From assembly GCA_905221605.1 (NCBI GenBank), contig CAJNDS010000097.1:142985-206984 (forward strand): a DNA stretch of 64,000 bases, written 5' to 3'. This document shows positions 46,022-58,090 of this stretch, one piece after another. The DNA comes from Symbiodinium natans. Its lineage: Eukaryota; Sar; Dinophyceae; Suessiales; Symbiodiniaceae. Each line of letters starts with the position of its first letter. The stretch's first letter is position 1. The translations under genes and the position numbers were made by a program. The notes beneath the pieces were generated by a model, which did no database searches, had not been told where the DNA came from, and worked only from the letters and a program-made list of their open reading frames with translations.

Positions 46022-48017
46022 GACGGCAAGGTTGGCACCCATCGAGGATTCGCATTCGTGCAGTACATCGAGGCGGGCTTCGCAAGCTTCGCAAGCAGCT
46101 ATCACCTGATCTTGTGTCCGGCTGGGTTTCAGGCCTCAGCAGCTGAGAAAGCGGTTGCGGACCTGAATGGCACGAAGACTGCCTGTGATGCTCGCATGTT
46201 GCTGCACCAAGGGACCAAAAGGGTCCCTCAAAAGTACTTCTTCACAAGCAACTTTACAAGAAGCCCCTTCCCCCACGGTTCTTGTCGCGTCTGCAGAGGA
46301 TATGCGGACGTGCTGTGGCCGTGGACTGGGCGGTTGATGCCTCCGTGCCTGGCCCTCCGATGTTGTTCTTTGCACCTGCTCTCTTTTTTTTAAACCCCCC
46401 AAAGAAGAATGAAGCACAATTGAAAAAACTCAGTTGAAACTTCTTGAGGTTCACCAAGCTTCAAAGTGGCTTCCTCGACCTCCGCTTTGGGGGGCATTCT
46501 GCTATGTTTTGGCGAGATTCTGCTGTTGCGCTGTGGGTCATTGCGGATCACTGCGACACGGCAGCCAAGGTGAGGAGCAGCCCGAGTCCAACCCTGAGAA
46601 TCCGACATGGTTCGCCATGAACAAGTTGCCAATTCAGCCCAGTCACATGTCGATTCAAGCCCAGACCGCCCGCGGAGCCCAAGCGGGCGAAGGAGGGCCT
46701 GCGCTTTGGCTCGGTTGTTTCATCGCCACCTTCGTGGCAGATCAGTTTGTAAGCCAAGGGCTGCATCACGAGAGTATCTCATCCAGGCTTACGGATCAAC
46801 AAGTCTTAGCGTTGCTGTATCCAAATCCAGTTCGACTGATCTCAAGGACTTCTTTCGAAGTAGGCGTCCGCAGTTTTGTAGACCAACTGTAACTACTTCT
46901 CTTCTCTCACTTAGGAGGCTTCAAAGGCTCTTTAAAAAAGACTCTGAGGCATCTCCAAGCCCGCAGAGCTGTTTTTGTTGCTGGCAGGAGCAGAAGCCGA
47001 AGGCGGCTGCGAAGGCTGCGAAGGTCTCAGAGGAGGAAGAGGAGGAGGAAGACGAGGTGCTGTGCTGCGGTATCGAACATCCATTCGCCTGAGCTCCGGG
47101 GCCATTTTTTCGCCGCTTGTTAAGATGCTGCTCAGGATCCTGATCCCAACAAAGAGCTGAAGCGAATGAAGGAGCTGCTGGGTGATGAGATCGAGGCCTT
47201 GGGCGTTCTGTGAATGGGGTCCATAGTCGAAGTGTGTCCTATGGAACATTGGAAGAGTTTTGAGAGTTTTGAGAGGTTTGAGAGTTTTGAGAGCTTTGAG
47301 AGTTTTGAGATTCTGAGAGTCAGGAGGACGATCAAGAGGAGGAGGGGGAGGACGAGGAGGATGAGGCGGACGAAGACGAAGCATCAAAGCCCAAGCCGAA
47401 GAAGGGCAAGGAGAAGGCCGATGCTCGCTAGGCCAGCATGATCTCTTCGTCGGACTGCTGACCGGCCATCCGTACAAGGCATCCAAAGCAAGAAAGCCTG
47501 GATTTGATGTCGAGCAAGGGCGCAGCTGTCATGTTTCCTTCTCCCTTTCATGGCAGTGGACGGCGCGCAGAGACACAGAGAAGCACGGAGAGACTACACT
47601 GGCAGTCGCTGGCAGGCTGTCCATCTTTGTGAGAAATGTACCCTTCGATGCGGAGGAGGGCGACTTGAAGGAGGTCTGGGTTCGCCGTCCGCTAATAAGC
47701 ACAGTGAACTACCATGACATACCATGACATAGTGGGATTGAAAGGAAGGAAGGACCTAAAGATGACCTGCAGGTCTTCCGCCGCTTCGGCAGGGTGAGCT
47801 CGCGACCAAGCATGTGGGATTGTTGCAGCCGCGAATCGACCGAACAGCTGCGATCCGTCGAGGCTCTGTTAAGATGGTGGCTGACAAGACAGGACGCTGT
47901 CGCAACATGAATTTTGAGTACCGTGAAGTCATCTGCTGAGTGTATCATTGTGATCATGGCTCCTCGCGTCCAGGCCAAAATTCTCACCGAGGATCTGCCT
48001 TCATCAAGTTTGCAGAG
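46022..48017 (+). CDS. NOP4/RBM28-like protein, middle exon block (rest of RRM2, acidic linker, RRM3)
   Basis: RRM2 continues with 46022-46072 (GTHRGFAFVQYIE, RNP1), 46133-46176 (AAEKAVADLNGTK) and 46299-46344 (ICGRAVAVDWAVDAS). The AVDWAV ending is the mark of RBM28 RRM2. Linker exons follow: 46405-46432 (KNEAQLKKL), 46570 on (EEQPESNPENPTW), 46988-47056 (KAAKVSEEEEEEEDE), 47136-47195 (NKELKRMKELLGDE) and 47324 to about 47427 (EEEGEDEEDEADEDEA). The RBM28 family also has a long acidic linker here. RRM3 is built from 47606-47670 (LSIFVRNVPFDAEEGDLK), 47773-47797 (VFRRFGRV), 47863-47901 (SVKMVADKTGRC) and 47992-48017 (SAFIKFAE). Later RRM3 parts are only tentative (about 48510-48590, and 48690-48750 with LDLQDRRVY). 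Phases agree through the firm part. Confidence 0.78.
47252..47313. repeat. GAGAGTTTT 9-base repeat
   Basis: Seven units of GAGAGTTTT with GGTTT and GCTTT variants, within an intron between two acidic-linker exons. Confidence 0.85.
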
Positions 48018-49075
48018 GCTTGAGCGAAGCCCCCGCAAGTGAAACTGCTCGTTGAGTATCTGCTCAGCGTTGGTGGTACCGATGCAGCCAAGTGCCCAAG
48101 CAAGTCATGGCTGAGGAACGATATGAATTCCCATTTATTCCCCATGAAGCTGAGCCTACGAGCGCCAGTTCCAAGGGCACCTTAATATAGTCACGGCATC
48201 GGACCAAGCTCGTCGTACGCCAACTCGTATACGCTCGTCCAAACATCTGTTTCAAGACTTGCCCCAGCGGTCGCCAGCATGGCGTGGGACACAGCGACTT
48301 TGCTTGAAGAGATCGGGGGAAGTGCAGTGAAGTGCAGAGATGTGGACTGGTGCTCCCTCCCTCGAAACATTGAACGCGAACGATGTGTTCTGCTGACTGC
48401 AAAGGTGGAAGACGATATCTTCGAGCCTCACGCGAGGGCTCGCTCGGCATCAGACTTCTGCGTGAAGCAGTTTGGATGCAGACTCCGTCATGCAAGGGTG
48501 CCTCCGACCCTGACTCTGCAGCAAGCCAAGGTATGAGTATCTCCGCGGCCAGCGGAAGCAATCAGATGACGACAAGGCATTCCCGACAATCCGGGACGTG
48601 TGGATCGCTGCAACGAACTCTGCTTTTGTTATTTTGTTGTGCGTAGCAGCAGCTTGGAAAGGTGACACCTTTGCCCAGCCCCCATGCTCACAGAGACGAA
48701 ATCGCATTGGATCTGCAGGACCGGAGGGTTTATCGCTGCGGAATGCTGTTGTTGAATTGGGGCCGAATTGGGGCCCACAAACTGATGGGTCGGACGTACA
48801 GACAAGAAGAACACAGCAGCGCAGGCGACAGGAACAAGTTTGGGACGTAGTTGTCAGATGCAGAGCCGCTTTGGGATTCGCCTACTGTAGCCGGTTTGCC
48901 CACGTTCGGTCGCGCACCATGCCGCTTTATCTCTTGCGTCATGTGTGACAGTGCCACCGGTCACGAACAGCCCCGAAAACGAAATGGTAAATGGGAAGAA
49001 GCCCTGTACAAGGAAAACACAGTACGAGACACAAACTGCTGCGAGCATCAGGAGCAGCAATGGCGAGAACAAACG

Positions 49076-49264
49076 ATGAAAGCTATCTATTTAGGGTTTT
49101 CGGCAGCGCTTGCTTGTCTCTTTCTTGCTTGGACTGCTCTTGCGACTGAGTCGGTCATGATTCCGTCCTCCCCCCACGACGTCCTTGGACTGCACCACTC
49201 GGCATCGTCATTGCCATGGCACTACATGTCTGCGGCGTCCCATGGGAGAACAGGCAGTCCTTGA
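49076..49264 (+). CDS. Signal-peptide-like open frame
   Basis: An ATG at 49076 opens MKAIYLGFSAALACLFLAWTALA, with a hydrophobic core and an Ala-x-Ala type cleavage site, followed by about 40 mostly polar residues to a stop at 49264. Possible further exons lie at 49244-49330 (NACKRRLTGEVGW) and 49382-49465 (KWHVEVGAETCARV). It could be the first exon of a small secreted protein. No homology is recognised and no confirmed splice chain exists; chance remains possible. Confidence 0.35.
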   Translation: MKAIYLGFSAALACLFLAWTALATESVMIPSSPHDVLGLHHSASSLPWHYMSAASHGRTGSP

Positions 49265-51356
49265 GCAGAACATGAGAAATGCATGCAAGAGACGCTTGAC
49301 CGGTGAAGTTGGCTGGAGGAGCAGCTACAGCTGTTGGGCATGGGAAGTTGCAGTCAGGGAAAGTTCCTAAGCTCCTAAAGCTGCGCCCAAGTGCGATCCG
49401 AAAGCAGATAGGACTCAGGAGAAATGGCATGTAGAAGTTGGAGCAGAAACATGTGCACGTGTATTGGAAGCACCCTTGCTCGCAGAGCGGACCTTATGAA
49501 AGACATCAGCCGGTATGCAACACAGATCGATGAGCTCATGCCACCGTTGTCACTTACGCCGACACAACTTGCGTTCCAGGTGCCCGTAGCAGGTGCAGAT
49601 CCAGCTCCAGATGGGCGCGCTTGGCGATGTCCCATACAGCTCCGCTCCCACTTGCACGTTGGAGTCGGTACCCTTCGAGAAATGAGCCAGGAAGAGGATG
49701 AGATGATGCGTAGGCTCTGCACGCTTTTAGGTCCAGATCGGAGCACGAAGAGCCCAAGTCCCGTCGAAGAGCCCAAGTCCCGTGGCTGCTGACCCTTCTC
49801 TGGGCCCAGCTTTCTTGCTATCGCGCAGCATCTTCAGATCGCAGTACAGAGCATAAAGTATGAGCGTGTAAGCTTCTGGATGTCAATGCAGTTCCACTGA
49901 AACTTCGACATGACAGGACTGCCAGACCCCGAGCCCGCCAGCCCATGGTGGTGAGATCAGTTTTGACAGCCAGGACATGTAGCACTGTTGATCCATTCTC
50001 GCAACGACCGCACGTTTTTTGTTTTTATGTTCTGAGCACAGCCTGTACTTTTCTGCATCTCTCTTAACTTCATCAACCATGTCGCAGACATTCTTGTCGC
50101 AAATAGCTGCGGATTGGTGAGAGGCTTCCAGCATGAAATTGGGTTATCCGCAACCACTAAGCCACTAGTTGCCTCCGGAGGATCTTGATGCAGTGACCCC
50201 GCAGCACCTCCAGCGAGTCGACACGTACGAATACGACCTCGCATCGCCCGAGCAGGTGCGGTCAACAAAGTTCTGTCCTAGATCCACCATGGCTGCACTG
50301 ACTTGGCAGTATGCAGATCCCTGCAAAGCTTTAAGGCCACGTCGGAGCTGTGGCAAGGCAGCGGCTACGTCCCATGCCTTTCGGCTCTGAAAACAGCATT
50401 GTTGTATACTGTATATCTGATGTTTGGAAGAGCCTTTTCTGGACAAGGCTATCCCGGACTTGCCTGGATGCCGGCACTTTGACTGGAATTGTGGCAAAAT
50501 GTTGCAAAGCTTTGCCAGTGCCCTTTGCAACCGAGGCTACTGCTGCCAGCGAGCTCCAAGTGCAGAGCACACCAAGTCTTCAATATTTGCCGCAGGCAAT
50601 AGCTGCTTGGAAAGAGTCGCAGAAGATGTTGATCTTGTGGTGCAGTTTTGTGTCCGTGCAAACAGGTGCATAGCACATGCTCACAGGGGGCCTATCAGCT
50701 GTTGTTGATGTACTGTATAAGGCTTCTCCCGCCTTGGTTTATTACTGCGTCGGGTATCTGGCTCCGGAAAGCGGGGAGCAGATGATGCAGCCGGAGATCG
50801 GCTTCTCTGCCAGCCACGACTGCACCTTTGCTTGAGAGAACATCTCAGCTCTCGCACATGCATATGGTGCTTGCATATGCATTTCCTAGGTGGCAGCCAG
50901 GGCAACCCAACTAGCCAGCAGAACACTGCTCCCAGTCGGCATGGCTAATCATCCCGGAGTCTTGCAGTGGCAGTGCGCAAAGTGGCAATAGTTCAGAGCT
51001 TTCGAGAGGGCATGCTGCAGGTCAGCGATGTCCGACAGGGTCAATCTCAAAACTCTCAGAAACGGCCAGCCCGACAGAAAGAGCCACAGCCAAAGGTTCT
51101 GGAGGCAAGGACCACCTCAACTTCATCTGCGCAGCATCACTGGAAGCTGTAGTTGTGAGGCCGGCGAAGTTCGACGTGATGCCGATCCGCCAGGAGCGAG
51201 ACATGGTGAAGAGCAGGAGGAAATCACTGCCGGGCATGAACAAAACCTTGGCAAGGTTCGACAGATACGCCTACAATCAAAGACGAGGAGCGCACCACAA
51301 TCATGTTGCGGCCGCGTGCTTGGACCCGTTGAGCCGGCGAAGAAGCTAAGTTGCAG

Positions 51357-52504
51357 TCTTGCGTGGCCGGCATACTAAGGAACATCCCGAAGGACTCTTG
51401 ATCACTGCTGATGCAGTGAGCCATGTGGAAGCTCTGTCTAATATCTTGCTTGGCTCGATTCAGGACACTACTCGGGAGACTCTGATGGAGTTACTGGACA
51501 GTTTAGGTGCGGAAGACAGTCTTCAGAACCATATGGCTTTTTGCTGCGTGCCCTGAGCCCTGTAGGTTATGCAAGGATGTATGACTTTCTCTATTTGCCG
51601 CGGGACTTCAAGGCCTAGCTGTGGGCTGTGATAGGTGAATGCGCAAACTTCGCGAACGTCAGGATAATTTCGCGATTTATGGCTATGCTTTCGTGAACTT
51701 TGTCAGCCACCAGGAGGCTTCGAAGGCTCTGTCGAAGGGGTAGGACCAGGCTATGGCTTCTCTGAATTTGTTTCTTCGCAGGCCAGGCAGATCCTCGATG
51801 GTTTCGCCAGCTGGCGCACGACTGATGCTTGGTGGAAAAGGTAATATGGCAGTATTATGGCAGCCTATACCTACAAGAAGTAAGAAGATGTCAGACACCA
51901 TTTTCTTGCCCTTGCAATGGCCTCCACACGTCTTTTTGAAAGGAGAGCGAAACAGCACCCTGTGAGGCTGGGGTAACGTGTGTATGGCAGTTAGGCCTTG
52001 CTGAGACGCAGAAGAACAAATTGGAAGGCGCACTGGGGCCATCCTCTGCAAGGCTATGCAGCTCACGTAGAACGGTACAGGACTCTTCTGCAGAAGTTCA
52101 CTTGCAATGGGCCGCACGAGCCTTCTTTCATCCCTCAAGCTCTCTGGACTGTTGCAGGAATAGCCCAGTCATGTCCAGCCAGGTCTGCAGCTCGGAGCCT
52201 CTAAAGTTGTGGCTGCCGACATAGTGCCGAGATGTAGCGACAGGTCCCAGAAATGTGCCGACCGCTGGTCTTCAAAGATGGGCAGCCGGTAAGCTTTCCT
52301 GCGCCCACGATGCTTGGAGTACCAAAGTGCTTCGCATTTGCTTCGCTGCTCATGCGGCTCCTGGATGCTCCTGGGGTGTGCTTGCCTTGCCCCACAACAC
52401 ACACGAATCCCTTAGGAAACCCATTCGTCTTCCACGTCGGAAAGGCGTGTCTGCAAGGGCTTGTCCACGTCAGCATGTGTTCGGCGGGGCATCCAGCTAG
52501 CTAA
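51357..52504 (+). CDS. Mei2-like RNA-binding protein (RRM_2 type)
   Basis: Exons: 51357-51392 (VAGILRNIPK), 51464-51506 (TTRETLMELLDSL), 51566-51612 (YARMYDFLYLPRDFK), 51663-51725 (DNFAIYGYAFVNFVSHQEAS), 51782-51840 (ILDGFASWRTTDAWWK), 52053-52080 (AAHVERYR), 52158-52182 (NSPVMSSQ) and 52244 on (RPLVFKDGQPVSFPAPT). Phases agree, except that one exon between 51841 and 52052 is not placed. The order LRNIP, LLD, YDFLYLP.DF, GYAFVNF matches the C-terminal RRM of fission-yeast and plant Mei2 proteins. The following YRNSPVM and FPAPT motifs are, from memory, common in dinoflagellate members of this expanded family. Mei2 binds RNA to control meiosis in yeast; the role here is unknown. It lies between RRM3 and the pre-RRM4 exons of the NOP4/RBM28-like gene. 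A basic segment at about 51180-51240 (MVKSRRKSLPGMNK) may be its 5' part. Confidence 0.8.
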
Positions 52505-54149
52505 AGATTCCAAAGGGTTTTGCTTGTCGTAGCCTTCAGGCTGGATTCTAGCGGGCCGGCGGCCGGAGCTCAGAGAGCTGCGAGAATGAAGTGCTGCCCC
52601 CCCGGCTTCAGTGCAGACATCGCACACATCGCAGCAGTAATAGCATGTCGTAGCATGTGGCAGGTACAGACAGTACAGGCTTGCCCGTCTGGCTCCGCCT
52701 CTTCCACCGCGCCTCAGAGCCAGGTTTTAACCCAGCTGCTGCATCGTTGAGGATACAGTACAGTGACATTTTCTCACGGACGACCACAGGCTTCTTGGGC
52801 CTTGGCAATTCGTTGGCACGCATTTGAGAGTTGGCAGGAAGGCAATGGTCCAATTCATGGTCGCCTCAGCGCAGTCGAAAACGTGCATGTCCAACGCTTT
52901 CACGGACAATTGCCATACAGTGGCCCTTTGGATGGTCACAGCAGTCGAGGCAACAGAAATGTTCGCCTCGGCCCTCTGCAAGAACTCTCTTTTTGCATTC
53001 GGTGCTGCAACTGTTGCGTTTGTACACATTGTACACGTGAATACGCACGTAGCTGTATGTCTGTATCATCGCGCAACCAGCTTATCGTGTGAACAAAGTG
53101 TGAAGGAAAATAGGATCAGAAAGGAACGCAAGATGGAGCACATGCAAGCACCACTGCATGGCGAATTCCTTTTATTTCAATGCCTGCGCCGCGCGCCGCT
53201 TCGAGGGCCATGTGCGGGGCTAGGGCCCGTACTTGCCCCGCGGAGGTGCTGCGCATCCGCTGCGCATCCGCTGCGCATTCCTTCAGCATCAGTTTCTCAG
53301 CCTTTCAGAGTCAGCTTTGTCAACTTATCATTCTGATCTGAGCTGCGGGTCTGGCAAAAGCCTACCCCTGCGGGGACACCCCAGCCAGTCAAAACTGTTT
53401 AGTCAACGTTCTAGCATGTTCTAGCATTCTAACTGCACGACATTTGCCTCCATCATGGGGATGACCGGGATGATGGATGCCAAGGTACAGTATGTGAAGA
53501 AACGAGAGCACACCCACCAAGGTATCGTATGCATCATCATCATGTCATCCCTGGCGCAAGCACTGTCCCACATTAAAATCTCAGTTTGGCTGATGTGCGA
53601 GGGCGCAACAGCTCGGCACGAAGCAAGGCAAGCGTAACACAACATCAGTAGGTGGCAACAGTCTGTTACATGTCCCCAGATAGTTTCTTCAAGCTTGCCT
53701 TCGTTACCACGAATAACGCCTTTCCAACAGCAGACAGTCAGTCGTAGCAAAGTGTATGTTTCGTGTAAAGCAAGGGTGCTGAATGTGCTGCGAGGCCACC
53801 AGAAATTTGCATGAAAGTCTAGTTGTATTGTCGGATGTATCGTCGGCCTAAAGATTGACATGCAACTTTGTTGCCATGCAAGCTTACCTCGCAAGCTACT
53901 CCAGCAGCCTTTGGCATCACTTCTCATCTTTGAAGCATCGACCAGCCTGTAGACCTACAGGCAGTTGTCTGATGCAGATGAGATGTCAGTACGATGTACT
54001 GGCCTCGCGACTTGCAACGGTTTTGCGGAACCCTGTTCCACTTTCAGTCTTGCGCAGTTAACGAACTTTGTGTTTTGCAAAATGAAAGCTCAGCAAGCAT
54101 GAAATAGACTTCCCTGCTGGCCTTCAGCCTAACTTTCTTATCCTAACAG
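52505..54149. other. Presumed intronic or intergenic sequence, no exon assigned
   Basis: A + strand frame at 52824-53336 begins with an unusually hydrophobic stretch (MVTAVEATEMFASAL) but has no supporting splice chain. A CGCTGCGCATC repeat occurs at about 53247-53278. Confidence 0.35.
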
Positions 54150-57100
54150 GTGTCGGGGTCCCAGGCAGCGCTGGCAGCAGAAGAAGAAGCCGAGCGGAAG
54201 CTCAAGGTACTCGTAGGGTGAAGCCGATGCTGTGGAGATTCGGACCTAGATCCTAAACGTTCGTCCTAAAATGAAAGGAGCTCTCATCTGTGGTTCGCCG
54301 CAGCGACCAGCGCGAGCTCCCGGCAGCCACCTCCCCGGCACCTGAATCTCCCGCTGTGCTGCACTCCGTGCCTTCTGAGGTCGAGGGCTTCGGGGTGAGC
54401 TTGAAGGCTTGGGCTGCTGAGTGATGCTGAGAGAGCGCAGACTTTCTGTGTTCGAAGTTCGAAAAAGCACGCTGCGTGGAGGGGCGTCGGCTGGTCCTGA
54501 AGCCAGCCGTAAAGCCGCAGGAGGCATCATGATCGGCTTGGGGTGGCTTGGGGTGGCTTGGGGTCCTTTCGCGTCATGTCGCTGCCTGTGAGGCTTCGGA
54601 GCTCACAGACAAGTCCAAGACGAAGGGGCAAGCTTCCAAGGCAGGGCATGCTGCAATCTCGAGACTGTCTTTGGAGATTTGTGGTTGCTGCCAAGTTGCT
54701 GCGGTTGCTCCGGTTGCTGGTTGTTGTTGCTGGGCCTGTCCGCTCAGGAGCGGCGCACGTGGATGCACTTGTTGAATGTGGCCTGGCAGACACAAGCTGA
54801 AGCTTGACCGTTTGAGATCCAGTCAGATGCAATGGCCGCCGGACAAATTGCCCTTAAAGGCTCACAGGCCTCCGTCTGTGGTCGTTTGCTCATGGCTCCT
54901 TCTGTTGAATCCCCTTTCTCCTCCCTTCTCGGCCTTCTGCTGTCCTTTAGGCCCGTACCTTCGACCGAACTAGCACGTGTGTGCCAATGGGACAAAAGCG
55001 ACAGTGCACCGTGCGTGCACAGTGATTTTTTTTATCTTAGAGGAGAGAGCCGGACTGTAGTCGGTTGAAACTTGTGCGCCACATCAACAATCCGGTCAGA
55101 ATGCGCACAAAGGCATTGTCTCGCTTTTGTTTCAGTTACTCGGGTAGCATTGGGAGCACAAGGTCGGAGACATCCCAGAGCGCAGCCGCCACGTTTGCTG
55201 CGGCGAAGCATGTCGAAGTATGAAGCTGAACCCCTAAACCCCAAACCCCAAACCCCACACCCCAAACCCCAAACCCCAAACCCTAAACCCTAAACCCTAA
55301 ACCCTAAACCCTAAACCCTAAACCCTAAACCCTAAACCCTAAACCCTGAATCAAAGCATCTTGCAGCTGAATGCGATGGCGTTTATCAGCACTCCGGCCA
55401 GGACTTCGCCTCGGTGGGAGAACCTCTCCAAGCCACTCGCTTTTTGAATTTAGGAAGCTTCTTAAGGGTTTAGGGTTTAGGGTTTAGGGTTGAGGGTTCT
55501 TATTAAGATCAGCTGCTCTTTTGGGCATCTCATGTGACCCTGAAGACAAGATTAATTACACAATATTCTGCTGAGACAGGGAGGCCACAGCCAGTAACAG
55601 CCGGTAACACCAAAAGACTTGGGCCAGAGAAAGAAGGCGCCAAGAGGCACCTGCCATCTTTTTTGTCCTCGCTGCTATCGCTAGTGTCGCTACTTGTAAA
55701 GAGCACATCTCAGAGCTGACAGTTGCTTCGAGGTCGGAGCAGCGCCAGCGCAGGGAAGGGCAGAAGGAGAGGAAGTGGTCCATGGCCCAGCGGGAGATTC
55801 AAGGAGATGCCCTCGCTTCTGCTCCATCCGTTGCCTTTCGCGTTGCCTTTCGAGTTTGAAGATTTTTGGACATTAGGCGGATCAACAACTCGAACTTTGC
55901 GATCCACCCGCAGCGTTTGAGTGCCGCTTAGCTCAGAAAGCACCTCGGCCCATCCTGTCCGTGACCTCGTGACACGTCGTGAGATTCGCAACTTGCCCAC
56001 CTTTGTGGATACGAACAAGCTTCGAGAAGCTATTGTCAAGCATCTTGGCGGAACTAGAGGAGTTCTTGGGAAGATGTTTCAGATGAGTCTCAGACGGCAG
56101 CGAGCCCTGAAGTTGACTGAACTTCTCTCAAAAGGCACCTCTCAAAAAGCCCGAGCAGTCCGGTGATAGCCTCGGCTCACAAGCGCTTCACAGAAACACA
56201 AGTGCCGTCGTTTAATAATTTAACTCCAACGAGCTTGGGAGGAGAGTGGACGGAAAGCCCGGCTGAAGTCTGCACAAGAGGCGATCGTCAAGGCCCCGAA
56301 GGGCACCTCCCAGCAAGGATGTCTGTTGATGCAGGGCAAACATGATCCGCAACAAACCAAAGTGTGTTTGCTAGGCCGGCCTCGTGAGAGACGATGAACG
56401 CCGCACTGAAGCGGGGGAACGCCGCTCCAAGGGCTATGGCTTCGTGACCTTCAAGGCTGATCCCCAAGTGCGCAGGTTTTGGGATCCTGGCGCGTGTGCT
56501 GAGATGTGAGGACCACGATGCGGCCATGAAAGCACTGGAGTTCCTCAATGACAACCCGCCGCTTGCAGAGATCTATTGAGCCTAGTTAACATTATCTACC
56601 ACTTGCCTCATCTCAGATCTGAGCTTCACAAGCATTCCGAATCTTCCCTGAGGACTGTGTTTGGAGGCAGCCGCCGACCAATAGTCGAGTTTGCCGTAGA
56701 GGACAAGAGGAAGCGCGTGGCTGAGGTACATCACTGCGATCGGCCACCGATGCGGCTGCCTTTGTCTAGTAGACGGGCTGAGGCTGCGAATGCAGGAAGA
56801 GCTGCGGCAGTTCCTGAGCGGAGATTATTCAGCTAGGCTCTTGTCGGGAAGCCTTACGATGCCCTTCGCTGCCATTTCCTTATAGGCTTAGAGGCCATGT
56901 TGAAGCCAAGCTTGCATCATGTATCCTACCAAATGCAGTGGGCTGTTGCTCAGGAGATTTGAGGAGAAGCTTAAGAAGAAAGGCGGCAGTACTGCCTGAA
57001 GCTTCTGTGATGCTGTGCAGTCTGAAGCTGGCATTTGCAGATCCACGCTGCATCATTAGCTATCGAGACTGAACCACTCCATGCTTCATGGGTCGTTCAT

Positions 57101-58090
57101 GGGCATGGACCGTCAACTTTACGTTGGATTTCTGTTGAAGCTGACCGGGTGTGAGTGCGCTCAAGAAAATGGGGCAGGTTCGGCTGGTGAGGGCAATGCT
57201 CCGAAAGCGAAGGAAGGCGCGGCGAGCGCCGAAGCGAAGTCGGCCACCAGAAAGAGGAAGCTGCTGCCACTGCCACAATGCTGCACTGACGTCATGAGAT
57301 AACGACTGAAGACTTCCTGTGAGGAGGCGCGCGCAAGAAGGAGACGCGAATGCCAAGAAGGGCCGCGGGGCTCGTCAGCGAGAGAAGCGGCGCGCCCCGA
57401 TCCCAGCCTCTGACCCCACTCCATGTTACTCCATGTGGAGCTGTATCGATTGATCCTTTAAAGGCATATGCTTGCTTATGCTTTGCTTTCTTCTGCTTTA
57501 TGCGACGCTCACGAATGCCTTTTTGGATCCAACTGGTCTCCCATGCAAGGCGCTCAAGGCCGCAGCAGCGGAGCGCAGCGAGGCTGGCATTCCCAGAATT
57601 CTGCGAGAGCAGCTCATTCTCCTGTACCACCTTTCTCTTTCATTCTGATTATCGTGGTTTTTATGGTTAAGCTATGCCGGCCGTGTGACGAAAGTCGGGA
57701 AGTCGGCTCGATGCAAATACCTGAAGTGTCCTGTCCTGGTAGGTCAAAGCCAAGAAGAAAGAACATCAACAGAGGATCCAGGCGCTTCGCTGTGTGTAGA
57801 ACTCACTGTTTCACGACCTCAGAGCAATTGTGGTTGCGTTGCAGACGATGGCTGCCCAAGAACGGAGAGCAGCCAGAACGAGGCCTCCAAGCAAGCGCTT
57901 GCGAATGCTTGTGCGACTCAGGGAAAAAGTGCATGAACAAGTGGGAATGTCCTTGAGGAAAGAGCGGCCCAGCAGCATTCCCGATGCGAGAGAATCAAAG
58001 CGTCCTCGCAAGCAGCGTGGCCGCAGGGGGAAGAAAGAAGAAAGGGACAACACGAAGCAGTGTAAGCACAAAGCACCAGCTGAGATGTGA
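54150..58090 (+). CDS. NOP4/RBM28-like protein, 3' exon block (pre-RRM4 linker, RRM4, basic tail)
   Basis: 54150-54206 reads VSGSQAALAAEEEAERKLK, matching the family linker before RRM4. Next come about 55722-55798 (EQRQRREGQKERKW) and 55876 to about 55922 (INNSNFAIHPQRLS), the usual run-in to RRM4. RRM4 itself: 55984 on (IRNLPTFVDTNKLREAIVKHL), 56375-56455 (ERRSKGYGFVTFK), 56511 on (DHDAAMKALEFLNDNPPL) and about 56653-56725 (RRPIVEFAVEDKRKR). The last motif is the RBM28/NOP4 signature at the end of RRM4. Basic tail exons follow: about 56785 (RMQEELRQFL), 56965 (EKLKKKG), 57180 (KSATRKRKL), 57320 and about 57970-58090 (ESKRPRKQRGRRGKKEER), then TGA. Tail exon boundaries are approximate. Nuclear/nucleolar targeting by the basic tail is inferred. 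Confidence 0.75.
55229..55348. repeat. Near-perfect CCCTAAA telomeric repeat
   Basis: About 16 units: CCCCAAA variants first, then around ten exact CCCTAAA heptamers. It lies in a presumed intron of the NOP4/RBM28-like gene, between exons at 54206 and 55722. Confidence 0.95.
55464..55498. repeat. Inverted TTTAGGG telomeric repeat
   Basis: About four exact TTTAGGG units in the opposite orientation, 115 bp after the CCCTAAA tract. The two tracts could pair as a long hairpin. Confidence 0.95.
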
